Shown: positions 44,319 to 53,965 of the stretch, piece by piece
Layout: the number at the start of each line of letters is the position of its first letter
How positions within the stretch are numbered: position 1 is the stretch's first letter
Origin: Salinisphaera aquimarina
GTDB lineage: Bacteria > Pseudomonadota > Gammaproteobacteria > Nevskiales > Salinisphaeraceae
Assembly: GCF_042643355.1 (NCBI RefSeq)
Contig: NZ_JBHRSS010000001.1
Coordinates: 660,932-724,931, forward strand
Direction of reading: 5' to 3'
Length of the DNA stretch: 64,000 nt
Notes under the pieces: model-generated
Database searches by the model: none
The model's input: only the letters and a program-made list of their open reading frames with translations
Told to the model about the DNA's origin: nothing
Position numbers and translations under genes: made by a program

Positions 44319-44912
44319 TCAATCGCAGCCGCGTGTCCGGCCCAGCTCATCCGGCGCCACGAAGTCGCGCCAGTGCCGCCATCCCTGTGAGCACCAGAAC
44401 CCCCACTCGCGGGTTTTCTCTGCGGTAAGAAACAGGGTCGTGACAGGACACCCTTCCTCAATCTCGATGCGGTGGGGGCGTGCGGCGTCACGTCGGACAA
44501 CGATATCGCCGGGGGATCGTTTCTCGCGCTTAGTGGGACCGGCGGGGTCATTCGGGTCGGCCGGAAGATGCTCCCAGTAGGTGCCATCGAGCAGCACCGT
44601 CACCCACGGCCACGGGTGATCATGCAGCGCGCGATCCTCGTCGCTGCGAATGAATCGATGAACGTAACCGTTCTCTAGCTGCTGCCCGTCGATGCACCAA
44701 AGACGCCGCAGTAGATCCCCAGCCTGCGTATCGAACAGACGGTATTTGCGCTGCACGAACCATCGGAGCATGTAGGGATCGTCTTGATCGCCGATGCGCT
44801 CGTCTGGCGGGCGCTGATCGATATGGGCATTTCGCGCCCATGCCATCACATCCTGGTGCTCGATCGAGCCGCCGGCGCAGGTGACGCCGGCTTCGAAGTC
44901 CCGCTGCGTCAT
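44319..44912 (-). CDS. Cupin-fold hypothetical protein
   Basis: The roughly 197-residue product has cupin features: YVHRFIRSDEDRALHDHPWPWV, TYWEHLP, PGDIVVRRDAARPHRIEI and CPVTTLFLTAEKTREWGFWC. The His pair in HDHPW and PHRIE could bind metal. Similar proteins are encoded by phages and integrative elements; function unknown. The start could also be 44942; upstream frame to 45380 overlaps the next gene and is not real. Confidence 0.7.
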   Translation of the reverse strand: MTQRDFEAGVTCAGGSIEHQDVMAWARNAHIDQRPPDERIGDQDDPYMLRWFVQRKYRLFDTQAGDLLRRLWCIDGQQLENGYVHRFIRSDEDRALHDHPWPWVTVLLDGTYWEHLPADPNDPAGPTKREKRSPGDIVVRRDAARPHRIEIEEGCPVTTLFLTAEKTREWGFWCSQGWRHWRDFVAPDELGRTRGCD

Positions 44913-44968
44913 GATCCGCCTAACGTCGCCATTCTTGTTCATCCTACTTGCGTAGCCATGACTCGCCC

Positions 44969-45817
44969 TTAACCAGCAACTCGCCGCGCCACGACCATGC
45001 GAATGGTCTGAATGATGTTGCTCGCGCTCATCCAGGGCGCGTTCAACCCCATCTGCCGCAGGATCAGCGTGGCGATACGGTAGGCATCCTCCGGCTCGAC
45101 CGGAACAGCGCGTACTGGATGATCCTTGGCCCAGGTGCGGATGAAGACCTTTCGACCCTGATCTTCGAGCGAAAAACCCTTGTCGTTGTTCGGGCCATGA
45201 TTCTTGTACTCGCATTTCGGGATCAGGCCGAACAGCACGCCCGCCACGACCGGCAGTTCGTTGCGCGTCATTTGAATGCGCAGCTTGCTCGACCAGTCGT
45301 AGCTTCGCGGCTCGGTTGCTGTCGCCGAGTCGAGAGACACCGTGTAATCGCCACCACGGGTATCGGCAGGCTCGAAGCACAGTGCAGCCTTACCGCCATA
45401 GATGTGCATGTTGTAATTGAATCGATCCGACGACGAATCGCTGCCAGAGCGCGATTGTAGCGGGGGCTCGTCCTGCCAATCCTCGGGCCCCGCCGCAGCA
45501 GGGGCAGTCTGTGCCGCTGGTGCATGTGCTTGCTGCGGGGGCGCCGGCTGCGGGTGCTGAGCCTGCTGCGCGGTCGCTTCGCCCCCTGATGCGCCGTTGC
45601 CGTCATTGACCGCCGTAATCTTGATGCCGATCTCGCGCATCGCCCTGGCGACGTAATTTCGCGCGCCGCTATCGCTGGTCATGTTCGAGGCCGCAGTCAG
45701 CAGCTGGTTGCGCGGGCGATTCTCGCGCAGGGCGCGAAACTGGGCACCGGTCAGCTGCGGCATATTGATTTGAGTCAACAGTTCGTTGAGCTCTCCGAGG
45801 TTTTGCGGTGCGGGCAT
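44969..45817 (-). CDS. Hypothetical element-borne protein
   Basis: The 282-residue protein has an N-terminal helical part (MPAPQNLGELNELLTQINMP), a low-complexity Ala/Pro/Gln linker (about residues 85-115), and a C-terminal domain with FNYNMHIYGGKAALCFEPAD and KVFIRTWAKDHP. AGGAG lies six bases before the ATG at 45817. Not recognised. The layout (helical head, linker, beta-rich body) could be a single-strand-DNA or nucleoprotein factor, but this is speculation. Confidence 0.6.
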   Translation of the reverse strand: MPAPQNLGELNELLTQINMPQLTGAQFRALRENRPRNQLLTAASNMTSDSGARNYVARAMREIGIKITAVNDGNGASGGEATAQQAQHPQPAPPQQAHAPAAQTAPAAAGPEDWQDEPPLQSRSGSDSSSDRFNYNMHIYGGKAALCFEPADTRGGDYTVSLDSATATEPRSYDWSSKLRIQMTRNELPVVAGVLFGLIPKCEYKNHGPNNDKGFSLEDQGRKVFIRTWAKDHPVRAVPVEPEDAYRIATLILRQMGLNAPWMSASNIIQTIRMVVARRVAG

Positions 45818-45906
45818 TTTCAGGCTCCTGTTATTGTCTGATCTGGGTTCCATTATCCGCATTTCCCAGGTTCTGCAAGTGCCGCAACCGAATGAAAGTA
45901 GACGGA

Positions 45907-46953
45907 TTAACGTTTCGATTTAGGGTTTCGTTTCGCATCTTCTTTATCTGCGTCTCGGGCCCGTTCAAGCCGATTGAGAAGGCGCTCGCGCTCGTCGGCG
46001 ATCGCTGTCGCATGGGCCAGCTTTTCACGCAGGGTGTTCTGTTCGGACTGGGCGTTGAGCAGACTTTCAGACAGCGATGCCGCCTTCGTTTGGGCCTGTT
46101 CAATCGACGCTTCAAGGTCCGCAGCGTGCGACTGGCTTTTATCCAGGTCAGCATTTATTGCCTCTATGGCGCGATCTCGGTCGCGTAACGACTGTGCGTT
46201 CTCCTCGCGCTCACGGATCGCTTGATCTCGTTCGTCTCGCAGGGCGCGGATCTGTTCTGCGTGTTCGGCCTTGGCAGATAGGACTTCCTGCCTTGCCTCA
46301 TCCACCTGTTTAGCCCAGAGCTTCTGCTGATCATCCGCGCGTTCTATCTCTCGATCTCGCGCGTCGCTGATCTGTTGCCGTTCGCGGACCAGGTTCTCGG
46401 TCTGCTTTCGATGGGTGGCACGCAGCTGCCGGACATGGCGTGCGGCCTGGCTGCGCGTGTCGCTCAACTCGGAGGTCAGGTGGGCATTCCTGTCCTGGCT
46501 GTCGTTCAGCGCCTCCTGGCTGACTTCCAGATCCTTGGCCAGCGATGCCGCCTCGCTTTCCGCGGCCTGTGCGCGCTGTTGCAACTGTCCGACCTGTTGT
46601 TCCAGGGCGTCGGCCTTCCGGCTTTTCTCTGCCACTGCATCGGTGAGTGACTTCTCGCGCTCTGCCATGAGCGCGCGCTGTTTCTCCAGCTCCTCTCGAG
46701 CGCTATCCCGGGCCTCGCTATAGAAGCGGTGTGCGGCATCGACCACCGAGCGGGGCAGCCCTTCGGGCAGCCCGGTACCCATTTGTTCGGCCAAGCCCTT
46801 GAGCGCGACCTTCATGTGACCGGTCAGCGTCTGCTGGGATGCCGTGGTGTCCAGTTCGCCCCGGACCTTGGCCATCGACGGATAGTCACCGCGTTCAAGC
46901 ACCGCCCTGAGTGCGTCCTGCACGGCTTCCGGCGTGAGAGTGCTGCTGGCCAT
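45907..46953 (-). CDS. kfrA: KfrA-like DNA-binding coiled-coil protein
   Basis: The 348-residue protein has an N-terminal DNA-binding region (TPEAVQDALRAVLERGDYPS and a following helix-turn-helix-like part) and a coiled coil covering about residues 80-340, rich in Glu, Ala, Arg and Gln. This matches KfrA of IncP and other plasmids, an autorepressor linked to partition and stability. The GTAC palindromes at 47291-47366, upstream of the two-gene unit, are probable binding sites. It overlaps the preceding small gene by three bases. Confidence 0.8.
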   Translation of the reverse strand: MASSTLTPEAVQDALRAVLERGDYPSMAKVRGELDTTASQQTLTGHMKVALKGLAEQMGTGLPEGLPRSVVDAAHRFYSEARDSAREELEKQRALMAEREKSLTDAVAEKSRKADALEQQVGQLQQRAQAAESEAASLAKDLEVSQEALNDSQDRNAHLTSELSDTRSQAARHVRQLRATHRKQTENLVRERQQISDARDREIERADDQQKLWAKQVDEARQEVLSAKAEHAEQIRALRDERDQAIREREENAQSLRDRDRAIEAINADLDKSQSHAADLEASIEQAQTKAASLSESLLNAQSEQNTLREKLAHATAIADERERLLNRLERARDADKEDAKRNPKSKR

Positions 46954-47258
46954 CAGGTCAGACTCCCAAGATCGACGTGAATGAGCGCCTCGGATTCATC
47001 GGTGACGCCGATCGGGTAAAAGCCGAGGAATTGCTGGCCGTCGTGAGAGATACCGTCGTAGCGACCGCTCGAATCCCGGTAGATCAGCGGCCGGGCGCCG
47101 AGACCGCCCATGCGTTCGGCGATATCGGCAACGACGGCCTCGGCATCGTGGGTCACCGATGGATCGCCGTCTTGGTCGATGACGACTTCGCCGCCGCTGG
47201 GCGCGATATGGACTGAGAAATCGTATTGCGCCAAAGCGCGAGGGGAGTGTTTGGGCAT
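46953..47258 (-). CDS. Small hypothetical protein upstream of kfrA
   Basis: The 101-residue protein has no signal peptide and reads like a small beta-rich domain (FSVHIAPSGGEVVIDQDGD, PLIYRDSSGRYDGI, GFYPIGVTDESEAL). Its TGA overlaps the ATG of the kfrA-like gene, so the two are translationally coupled. Not recognised. Confidence 0.65.
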   Translation of the reverse strand: MPKHSPRALAQYDFSVHIAPSGGEVVIDQDGDPSVTHDAEAVVADIAERMGGLGARPLIYRDSSGRYDGISHDGQQFLGFYPIGVTDESEALIHVDLGSLT

Positions 47259-47290
47259 GACGTGGTTGAACCCGAGGTGTGGTGTCTAAA

Positions 47291-47366
47291 TAGTACCGTA
47301 CTAATACGCGATACTCACAACGTACCATATAGTACGAATATGAGAGCAGATAAACATAACCGTACT
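47291..47366. promoter_or_regulatory. Cluster of GTAC palindromes (candidate KfrA operators)
   Basis: Three related sites lie 30-110 bp upstream of the small kfrA-operon gene: TAGTACCGTACTA (47291-47303, perfect 6-1-6), CGTACCATATAGTACG (47321-47336, 5-6-5) and a half site CCGTACT (47360-47366). KfrA proteins bind repeated sites in their own promoter. The rest of the 325-bp gap to the antitoxin gene holds no gene. Confidence 0.55.
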
Positions 47367-47583
47367 TATGTTGTGCGAAGGCGTGATTTGCGGGACGGTA
47401 CAGCGTCGAAGTTCTGATGCGGTGTTTTCGTGCGTACAGGCTTCCATTCGAGTTGGCGGATTAATATTTTAATCGCTATGATTAGAAATGAATCAGAAGG
47501 GCTGACTGCAGTGTTTGTAGGCGGCAATGCCGCGCCAAACCAGTCGCTCGGTTAGCAACTACGAATGGAAAGAGGAACCCACG

Positions 47584-47853
47584 ATGGCAAAGATCGAAAC
47601 CCGAGTTCTAACCGCACACGTTCCCATCCCCATGGCCGAAAAAGTGGATCAGTTAGCCCATCGGCTTGAACGCTCGCGCGGCTGGGTCATGAAACAGGCA
47701 CTCTCCTCCTGGATCGCCCAGGAAGAGGAGCGCGATCGCCTTACACGCGAGGCATTGGAAGACGTCGATGCGGGCCGCGTCATTGACCAGCAGGCAATTC
47801 AAGCATGGGCTGACAGCTTAGATGCCGATGAACCACTATCGATACCTCGCTGA
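47584..47853 (+). CDS. CopG/ParD-type antitoxin
   Basis: The 89-residue ribbon-helix-helix protein begins ETRVLTAHVPIPMAEKVDQLAHRLERSRGWVMKQALS, the usual strand-helix-helix order. An acidic C-terminal tail (EALEDVDAGRVIDQQAIQAW) should wrap the toxin. AGAGGA lies eight bases before the ATG. It overlaps the toxin gene by one base. Confidence 0.9.
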   Translation: MAKIETRVLTAHVPIPMAEKVDQLAHRLERSRGWVMKQALSSWIAQEEERDRLTREALEDVDAGRVIDQQAIQAWADSLDADEPLSIPR

Positions 47854-48128
47854 TGGAGGTGAAGTGGGCCCGTAAGGGCCTTTCCGACTTAGCGCGCCTA
47901 TATGAATTCCTGGCTCCTGTGAATAAGCCGGCGGCCGTGCGGGCGGTAAAAACACTCACCGAGGCGCCACGTGTCTTGGTAACCAATCCCCAGATCGGCG
48001 AGCAGCTATCTCACTTTGAACCGCGAGAGGTTCGCCGCATTCTGGTCAGTCGATACGAGCTGCGTTACGAGATCGCGGGTGAGATCGTCTATGTTTTACG
48101 TGTCTGGCGCACGCGAGAGGATCGGTAG
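47853..48128 (+). CDS. RelE/ParE-family toxin
   Basis: The 91-residue protein has the RelE/ParE fold signature: VKWARKGLSDLARLYEFLAP near the start, GEQLSHFEPREVRRILVSRYELRYEI and VYVLRVWRTRE at the end. ParE-type toxins block gyrase; RelE-type cleave mRNA. The antitoxin is of ParD type, so a gyrase target is more likely. It stabilises the plasmid-like region. Confidence 0.9.
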   Translation: MEVKWARKGLSDLARLYEFLAPVNKPAAVRAVKTLTEAPRVLVTNPQIGEQLSHFEPREVRRILVSRYELRYEIAGEIVYVLRVWRTREDR

Positions 48129-48363
48129 CCGGTGGCGGGGCGAAGTCCAGCCGGTTTCGGCCAGATAGTCAGCTCCCGGTCAGAAGCGGACTTCAAAAAC
48201 CCTCGATCGTGCTAGCGCTCGTGACTCCAGACCGGCGTGCTACTCGATAGTGGGGAAAGGTCGGGCCAGGCCGATGATGCCGGCGCCGCGGCGCCGGTTC
48301 TTGCTTTTACTCATCACCCGCGCCTTGCTTGTAGCCCTCGGTGGTGGCTCGTGCGTTGCTGGA

Positions 48364-49635
48364 CTACGCCGCCGCGAGACCGTACTTTTCGACCACTGTG
48401 CCGACGGCCGCGTCGATAATATCCAAGCCTTCGTCGAGATCGGCGTCGGTGGAAATCAGCGCCGGCATCACCTTGACCACGCTGTCACCCTGGCCCGTAG
48501 TTTCCATGATCAGACCGCGTTCGAAGCACTGGCCGATAATCTCGTTACCAAGCTCGGCGCGGGCACAATCCAACCCAATGAAAAATCCGCGACCACGGAC
48601 TTCGGCCTCGAAGCCCGAATGCGAATCAACGATCGCCCTGAGTCGCTCACGGATATACTCCCCCTTGTCAACCACACGTTTTTCCAACGCATCGTCGCAC
48701 CAAAACTTCTCAAACATGGCCACGGCCGTGACGAACGCGTGATTATTGCCCCGGAACGTGCCCGTGTGTTCGCCTGGCTCCCAGACATCCAGGTCGGGGC
48801 GCAGCATGACCATCGCCAACGGCAAACCCATGCCAGACAGCGATTTTGCGATGGTGACCATATCCGGCTTGATGCCGGCGGGCTCGAAGGAAAAGAACGG
48901 ACCAGTACGGCCATAGCCGGCTTGGATATCGTCGACGATGAGCAACAGTTCGTGGTCGCGGCAAATACGCTCGACCTGGCGCAGCCACTCGAAATCGGCG
49001 ACGTTGATGCCGCCTTCGCCCTGTACGGTTTCCACGATGACGGCGGCCGGTTTATCGACGCCGCTGAACGAATCGCTGAGCAACTTTTCGAGATCGTCCG
49101 CGGTATTGCGTCCGTCACGGTAGTAGCCGCTATACGGTGCCGTCGTGGTATTGGGTAATTCAAGGCCTGCGGAGTTTCGGATCGCGGCATTACTGGTCAC
49201 CGCGATCGCGCCCAACGTCATGCCATGAAAGCTGTGGGTAAAGTGGATCAACCCACTGCGGCCGGTCACCTTCCGTGCCAGCTTGAGCGCCGCCTCGTTG
49301 GCGTTGGTACCGGTAGGGCCGGGGAACTGGAGCTTATAATCCATCCCGCGCGGTTTCATGATGACTTCGTCGAAGGTTCTGAGAAACCTCTCCTTGGCCT
49401 CGGTGGCCATATCCAGACCGTGATTCACGCCGTGCGACCGAATATAGTCGATCAGCGCCTTTTCCATATCAGGATCGTTATGACCATAGTTAAGCGCGCC
49501 CGCGCCGCTAAAAAAATCCAGATACACGCGCCCGTCTTTTGCGGTCATGCGATTGCCCTGGGCGGTCGTGAACACAGTGGGAAACGACCGGCAATACACT
49601 CGGACCTCTGATTCGAGACGCTCTATGATTTCCAT
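48364..49635 (-). CDS. doeD: Diaminobutyrate-2-oxoglutarate transaminase (DoeD/EctB type)
   Basis: The 423-residue class III PLP transaminase has the family segments YLDFFSGAGALNYGHNDP, GPTGTNANEAALKLARKVTGR and the PLP-lysine region TIAKSLSGMGLPLAMVM. Sequence fits EctB and its catabolic paralogue DoeD. The adjacent semialdehyde dehydrogenase (doeC) indicates the ectoine degradation route: diaminobutyrate to aspartate-semialdehyde to aspartate. It follows doeC by 22 bases. Confidence 0.85.
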   Translation of the reverse strand: MEIIERLESEVRVYCRSFPTVFTTAQGNRMTAKDGRVYLDFFSGAGALNYGHNDPDMEKALIDYIRSHGVNHGLDMATEAKERFLRTFDEVIMKPRGMDYKLQFPGPTGTNANEAALKLARKVTGRSGLIHFTHSFHGMTLGAIAVTSNAAIRNSAGLELPNTTTAPYSGYYRDGRNTADDLEKLLSDSFSGVDKPAAVIVETVQGEGGINVADFEWLRQVERICRDHELLLIVDDIQAGYGRTGPFFSFEPAGIKPDMVTIAKSLSGMGLPLAMVMLRPDLDVWEPGEHTGTFRGNNHAFVTAVAMFEKFWCDDALEKRVVDKGEYIRERLRAIVDSHSGFEAEVRGRGFFIGLDCARAELGNEIIGQCFERGLIMETTGQGDSVVKVMPALISTDADLDEGLDIIDAAVGTVVEKYGLAAA

Positions 49636-49657
49636 GACGACTCCTCGCTATCGCTGT

Positions 49658-51118
49658 TCAAACCGCAGGCAATCCACCGATGCAGTAATACTTGGTCTCC
49701 AGGTATTCATCCATGCCGACATGGCCGCCTTCGCGGCCTAGCCCGGACTGTTTGATCCCGCCGAAGGGCACATGCGGACCGGTGATATCCATGGTGTTAA
49801 CGCCGACCATGCCGTATTCGAGGCCACGCATGAATTTGCGGATGCGGGCGTCGGTATGGGTATAAACATAGGAGGCCAGGCCAAAGATCGTGTCGTTGGC
49901 CGCAGCGATGACTTCGTCGTCATCGTCAAACGAACAAATAGGTGCGATCGGCGCGAACGATTCTTCCGATGACACCTGCATATCCGGCGTAAAGTCCGCC
50001 ACGAGCGTCGGCATAAAGAACTGCGAGCCCGGGGCCGCGCCTTGTTCGCGACCGATGATACGCGCACCCTGATCGCGGGCGTCGTCGATCAGCGATTGCG
50101 CCTTTTCCACCGCGTCCTCGTTGATCAACGGGCCGATCTCAGTATCTTCGTCGAAGCCGTTGCCGACTTTCATGGCGTTCATTCGCTCGGCAAAACGACC
50201 GATGAAATCCTCGTAGATGGATCGATGCACGTAGATGCGATTGGCCGCGACGCAGTCCTGACCGCTGGTCTGGAACTTGGCCGCGATCGCGCCTTCGACC
50301 GCAGCATCGATATCGATGTCGTCGCAGACGATGAACGGCGCATTGCCGCCCAGTTCCATGGCCGTGCACTTGACAGTATCGGCGCTTTGCCGGATCAGCT
50401 GCCGGCCCACGGTAGTTGACCCGGTAAACGACAGCGCTCGCACTTTGTCCGTTGCGCAGACGCGTTCGGAAAATAGCTTGCCGGCGCCGGTTACGACGTT
50501 GAATTCGCCGTTGTTCAGGCCCGCGCGTTCGGCCAATATCGCGAGTGAAAGCGCACAGAACGGTGTCTGGTTGGCGGGGTTAACCAGCGTGGTGCAGCCG
50601 GCGGCCAGCGCGGCCGCGACCTTGCGCGTGATCATCGCCAACGGGAAGTTCCAGGGCGTGATCATGGCCGCCACGCCGACCGGCTCTTTGACCGTGCCGA
50701 TCGCGATCTGCGTGTTTTCTGGGGGAATGGTGGACCCGTTGGCTCGCCGGCCTTCTTCGGCGAACCAGCGCAGGAAACTGGCGGCATAATCGACTTCGCC
50801 GCGAGCCTCGCCGATCGGTTTGCCCTGTTCCCAGGTCATCAGACGCGCAAGTTCCTCGGCGTATTCGTGCATGCCGTCATACCAGGCCAGAAGCTTATCG
50901 GCGCGCTCGACCACCGAGGTATGACGCCAGGTGGAAAACGCATGATGGGCAGCATCAATCGCGCCATCGATGTATGCCGCGTTCAGGTCGGGCACGTGGC
51001 CGATGGTCTCGCCGGTAGCTGGATCGTTGACCCATTTGCGTGCCTTGTCTTCGGCGACGATCCATCGGCCGCCGACATAAGCCTGCTCGCGCAGCAGCGT
51101 CATTGTGCTGTTCGACAT
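49658..51118 (-). CDS. doeC: Aldehyde dehydrogenase, DoeC-like (aspartate-semialdehyde)
   Basis: The 486-residue NAD-dependent enzyme is of the succinate-semialdehyde group: ITPWNFPLAMITRKVA, catalytic Glu in MELGGNAPFI, and catalytic Cys in SGQDCVAANR. C-terminal KQSGLGREGGHVGMDEYLETKY is typical. Position upstream of doeD indicates aspartate-semialdehyde oxidation in ectoine breakdown, though succinate-semialdehyde cannot be excluded. The doeA and doeB genes are not here. Confidence 0.85.
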   Translation of the reverse strand: MSNSTMTLLREQAYVGGRWIVAEDKARKWVNDPATGETIGHVPDLNAAYIDGAIDAAHHAFSTWRHTSVVERADKLLAWYDGMHEYAEELARLMTWEQGKPIGEARGEVDYAASFLRWFAEEGRRANGSTIPPENTQIAIGTVKEPVGVAAMITPWNFPLAMITRKVAAALAAGCTTLVNPANQTPFCALSLAILAERAGLNNGEFNVVTGAGKLFSERVCATDKVRALSFTGSTTVGRQLIRQSADTVKCTAMELGGNAPFIVCDDIDIDAAVEGAIAAKFQTSGQDCVAANRIYVHRSIYEDFIGRFAERMNAMKVGNGFDEDTEIGPLINEDAVEKAQSLIDDARDQGARIIGREQGAAPGSQFFMPTLVADFTPDMQVSSEESFAPIAPICSFDDDDEVIAAANDTIFGLASYVYTHTDARIRKFMRGLEYGMVGVNTMDITGPHVPFGGIKQSGLGREGGHVGMDEYLETKYYCIGGLPAV

Positions 51119-51239
51119 GTCCGTATCCCTTTCGTACTTCGATATCGAAAACCAATACTATCAGCGTGCATCATGCACTTATATCAGGGTTTTTCCGCAA
51201 CCAATTTTCTTGCTTTCGCCTATGAGACTAATTCTGGTC

Positions 51240-51255
51240 TGCGTAATTCTACGCA
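51240..51255. promoter_or_regulatory. Inverted repeat between doeC and the ProP-like gene
   Basis: TGCGTA-ATTC-TACGCA is a perfect 6-bp inverted repeat 74 bp upstream of the transporter start. It is a candidate operator for ectoine-responsive control; no regulator lies nearby. Confidence 0.3.
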
Positions 51256-51329
51256 TGGTAAGGAAAAAGGTTTCCCGGTCATGGTCGAAAAAGCGCTTAG
51301 ACACCTGATGACAAGGATGCACGTCGCAG

Positions 51330-52685
51330 ATGAGTTCCCAGGAAATCACCGAAGACGACCACGGCGGCGAGGTAGACGATTCCACCATGCACCGCGCGAT
51401 CGCGGGCGCGGCCACCGGCAACGCGCTGGAATGGTTCGACTTCGGCGTGTACGGCTATTTTGCCACCACCATCGGTCATGTCTTCTTTCCGTCGCAGAGC
51501 GATACCGCGGCGCTGCTGTCGTCGTTTGCCGTGTTTGCATCGGCCTTTGTCGCACGACCGTTCGGCAGTCTGGTGTTCGGCCCGCTGGGCGACAAGATCG
51601 GGCGCAGCGGCGTGCTCATCGCCACTATTCTGATCATGTCGGTCGGCACGTCGCTGGTCGGCGTGTTACCCAGCTACGAAAGTATCGGTATCTGGTCGCC
51701 GATTCTGCTGATTGCGCTACGCATGATCCAAGGCTTTTCCACCGGCGGTGAGTACGGCTCGGCGGCGACCTTCATCGTTGAATACGCACCCGACGATCGA
51801 CGCGGATTCCTAGCCAGCTGGCTGGAGTTCGGTACCCTGACAGGCTATTCCTTTGCCGCGATTCTGGCGCTGATCCTCGACGGCTTCCTCGGCAACGACG
51901 CCATGACTAGTTGGGGGTGGCGTATTCCGTTCTTGATGGCCGCCCCGATGGGTATCTTCGGCGTCTGGCTGCGGCTGCATCTGGAAGACAGCCCGGCGTT
52001 CAAGGAGCTGCAGGACTCCGGCGAAGTCGAACAGGCGCCGTTCAGAACCCTGTTTGCCCACCATTGGCGCACCATGATGTTGTGCCTAGGTCTGGTGTTG
52101 GTGCTCAACGTGGCTTATTACACCGTGCTCAAGTACATGCCCAGCTATTTCACCTCGCAGCTTGATATCAGCGAGTTCAACTCGGTGTTGTTGTCGCTGG
52201 GCATTCTGGTCGGCATGCTGCTGCTGGTCACGCCGCTCGGGCGCCTGTCCGACAAGATCGGACGCAAACCACTGCTCTACATCGCCTGTGGCGGGCTGAT
52301 CGTGTTCTCGATACCCGGCTTTTATCTGATGTCGCTGGGTAGCCTGTGGCTGGCTTTTGCGGGCCTCGCGCTGATCGCGTTCTTCGTCGTCTTCCTGTCC
52401 GGCGTGATGCCGTCGACGTTGCCGGCGATATTCCGCACTAACGTGCGCAACGGTGGTTTTACGATTTCCTACAACGTCTCGACGGCATTGTTCGGCGGCA
52501 CCGCACCGTTTTTGATCACCTGGCTGATCTCGGTGACCGACAACACTTATGTGCCGGCGTTCTATCTGATGCTCGCGGCAGCCATCGCGCTGATCCCGGC
52601 GATCCGGCTACGTGAATCGGCCAATGCGCCACTGCTCGGCTCTAAGGCGCGCCACGGTCGCGCGCCCGACAAGAGGCGGCGTTGA
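51330..52685 (+). CDS. MFS transporter, MHS/ProP family
   Basis: The 451-residue protein has twelve helices and the metabolite:H+ symporter signatures NALEWFDFGVYGYF, FGPLGDKIGRSGVL, IQGFSTGGEYGSAATF and GRLSDKIGRKPLL. Members import proline, betaine, ectoine or dicarboxylates. Divergent placement from doeCD suggests uptake of ectoine or a related compatible solute (inference). The stop overlaps the TTG start of the next gene. Confidence 0.88.
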   Translation: MSSQEITEDDHGGEVDDSTMHRAIAGAATGNALEWFDFGVYGYFATTIGHVFFPSQSDTAALLSSFAVFASAFVARPFGSLVFGPLGDKIGRSGVLIATILIMSVGTSLVGVLPSYESIGIWSPILLIALRMIQGFSTGGEYGSAATFIVEYAPDDRRGFLASWLEFGTLTGYSFAAILALILDGFLGNDAMTSWGWRIPFLMAAPMGIFGVWLRLHLEDSPAFKELQDSGEVEQAPFRTLFAHHWRTMMLCLGLVLVLNVAYYTVLKYMPSYFTSQLDISEFNSVLLSLGILVGMLLLVTPLGRLSDKIGRKPLLYIACGGLIVFSIPGFYLMSLGSLWLAFAGLALIAFFVVFLSGVMPSTLPAIFRTNVRNGGFTISYNVSTALFGGTAPFLITWLISVTDNTYVPAFYLMLAAAIALIPAIRLRESANAPLLGSKARHGRAPDKRRR

Positions 52686-53965
52686 GCCGGCCGAAAAACA
52701 AGACGGCTGCGCCGATAATAATCGTCGGTGGCGGCGCGGGCGGCGCCGAGTTAGCGGTCAAGCTTGCCGCCGACGGCCAGGCCGGCGTGCGCCTGATCGA
52801 TCGCGAAGCTACCCACGTCTGGAAACCGCGCATCCACGAGCTGGCGGCCGGCCTGCGCCGCGGCCACGTGGACGAACTGGGCTACGCCGGGCTGGCGCAG
52901 CGCTGGGGTTTCGCCTTCGAGCGCGGCACGCTCGCGGACATCGACGCCGACGCTAACACCATCCGCCTGGCCGCCGAGCGCGACGACGATGGCCAGACAC
53001 TGGTGCCCGAACGCAGCGTGGCCTATCGCGCGCTGGTGCTCGCACTCGGCGGCGTCACGCCCGATCTGGGCGTCGACGGCGTGCTCGAACACGCCTTCAT
53101 GCTCGATTCGGCGCGAGATGCCGAGGTTATTTCTGAGCGTTTTTCCGCCCGGCTGCTCGCGCATGCGCGCGGGGTCGAGGACCGCGCTTTCGATATCGTG
53201 ATCGTGGGCACCGGCGCGACCGGCGTCGAATTGGCCGCACATCTGGCCACCGACGCGCGCTCGACCACGCTGACGCCGCCCGCGGCGCTGCCTGATATCC
53301 GTATCACGCTGGTCGAGGCCGCCGATACCTTCATGCCCGGCATGAATGACAAAGTCCGCCAATCCATCGGCGAACGATTGAAAAAAGCCGGTGTTCGTAT
53401 CGAAACCGGCCAGCAGATCGGCAAGGTCAGCGCCGACGCGGTCGAGACCGAAGAGGGCGCGCGCTTCACCGCCGACATGACTATATGGGCGACCGGTCGG
53501 GTCGGCCCGCCGGTGGCCGGCGATATCCAAGCGCTGTCGACCAACAAAAAACGCCAATGGCGGGTACGCAAAACGCTTCAGAGCCTGGATTCGGACGCTG
53601 TTTTCGCACTCGGCGATTGCAGCTATATCGACGACGAACCTGCGCCGCCCACCGCCCAGGCCGCCAGCGAGCAGGCCGCGCACCTGGCCAAGCAACTGCC
53701 GCGTTATCTGGCCGGCGAAACGCTGGAGCCGTTTTCATTCACCGACCAGGGCACGCTGCTGTCGCTGGGCGAGGCTGGCAGCGTCGGCGCGGTGCGCGGC
53801 TGGTTCAGCGACGATATCCAGGTCCGAGGTCGGCTCGCGCGCACCGCGTATCGCGGCCTGCAGCGCCAGCACCAGCTGCGGCTGCTCGGACGCTTTCGCG
53901 GCAGCATCGAAATCCTCGGCGATGTGCTCGGCGAAGCCGCAGGTCCGGATATGAAGGTTTATTAA
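52682..53965 (+). CDS. ndh: Type II NADH dehydrogenase-like flavoprotein
   Basis: The 427-residue protein has two Rossmann motifs: IIIVGGGAGGAELAVKLA near residue 13 for FAD and IVIVGTGATGVELAAHLA near residue 175 for NADH. An ALGDCSY motif follows near residue 310. The C-terminal RLLGRFRGSI fits NDH-2, the single-subunit NADH:quinone oxidoreductase. The start is a TTG that overlaps the end of the MFS gene by four bases. Confidence 0.85.
   Translation: MSRPKNKTAAPIIIVGGGAGGAELAVKLAADGQAGVRLIDREATHVWKPRIHELAAGLRRGHVDELGYAGLAQRWGFAFERGTLADIDADANTIRLAAERDDDGQTLVPERSVAYRALVLALGGVTPDLGVDGVLEHAFMLDSARDAEVISERFSARLLAHARGVEDRAFDIVIVGTGATGVELAAHLATDARSTTLTPPAALPDIRITLVEAADTFMPGMNDKVRQSIGERLKKAGVRIETGQQIGKVSADAVETEEGARFTADMTIWATGRVGPPVAGDIQALSTNKKRQWRVRKTLQSLDSDAVFALGDCSYIDDEPAPPTAQAASEQAAHLAKQLPRYLAGETLEPFSFTDQGTLLSLGEAGSVGAVRGWFSDDIQVRGRLARTAYRGLQRQHQLRLLGRFRGSIEILGDVLGEAAGPDMKVY

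Noticed and set aside
44943..45380. Upstream extension of the cupin gene to 45380
   Set aside because: It covers the neighbouring real gene in another frame; the cupin homology begins near 44912.
52751..53695. A 314-codon minus-strand frame inside ndh
   Set aside because: Mirror of a certain flavoprotein gene; no independent signals.
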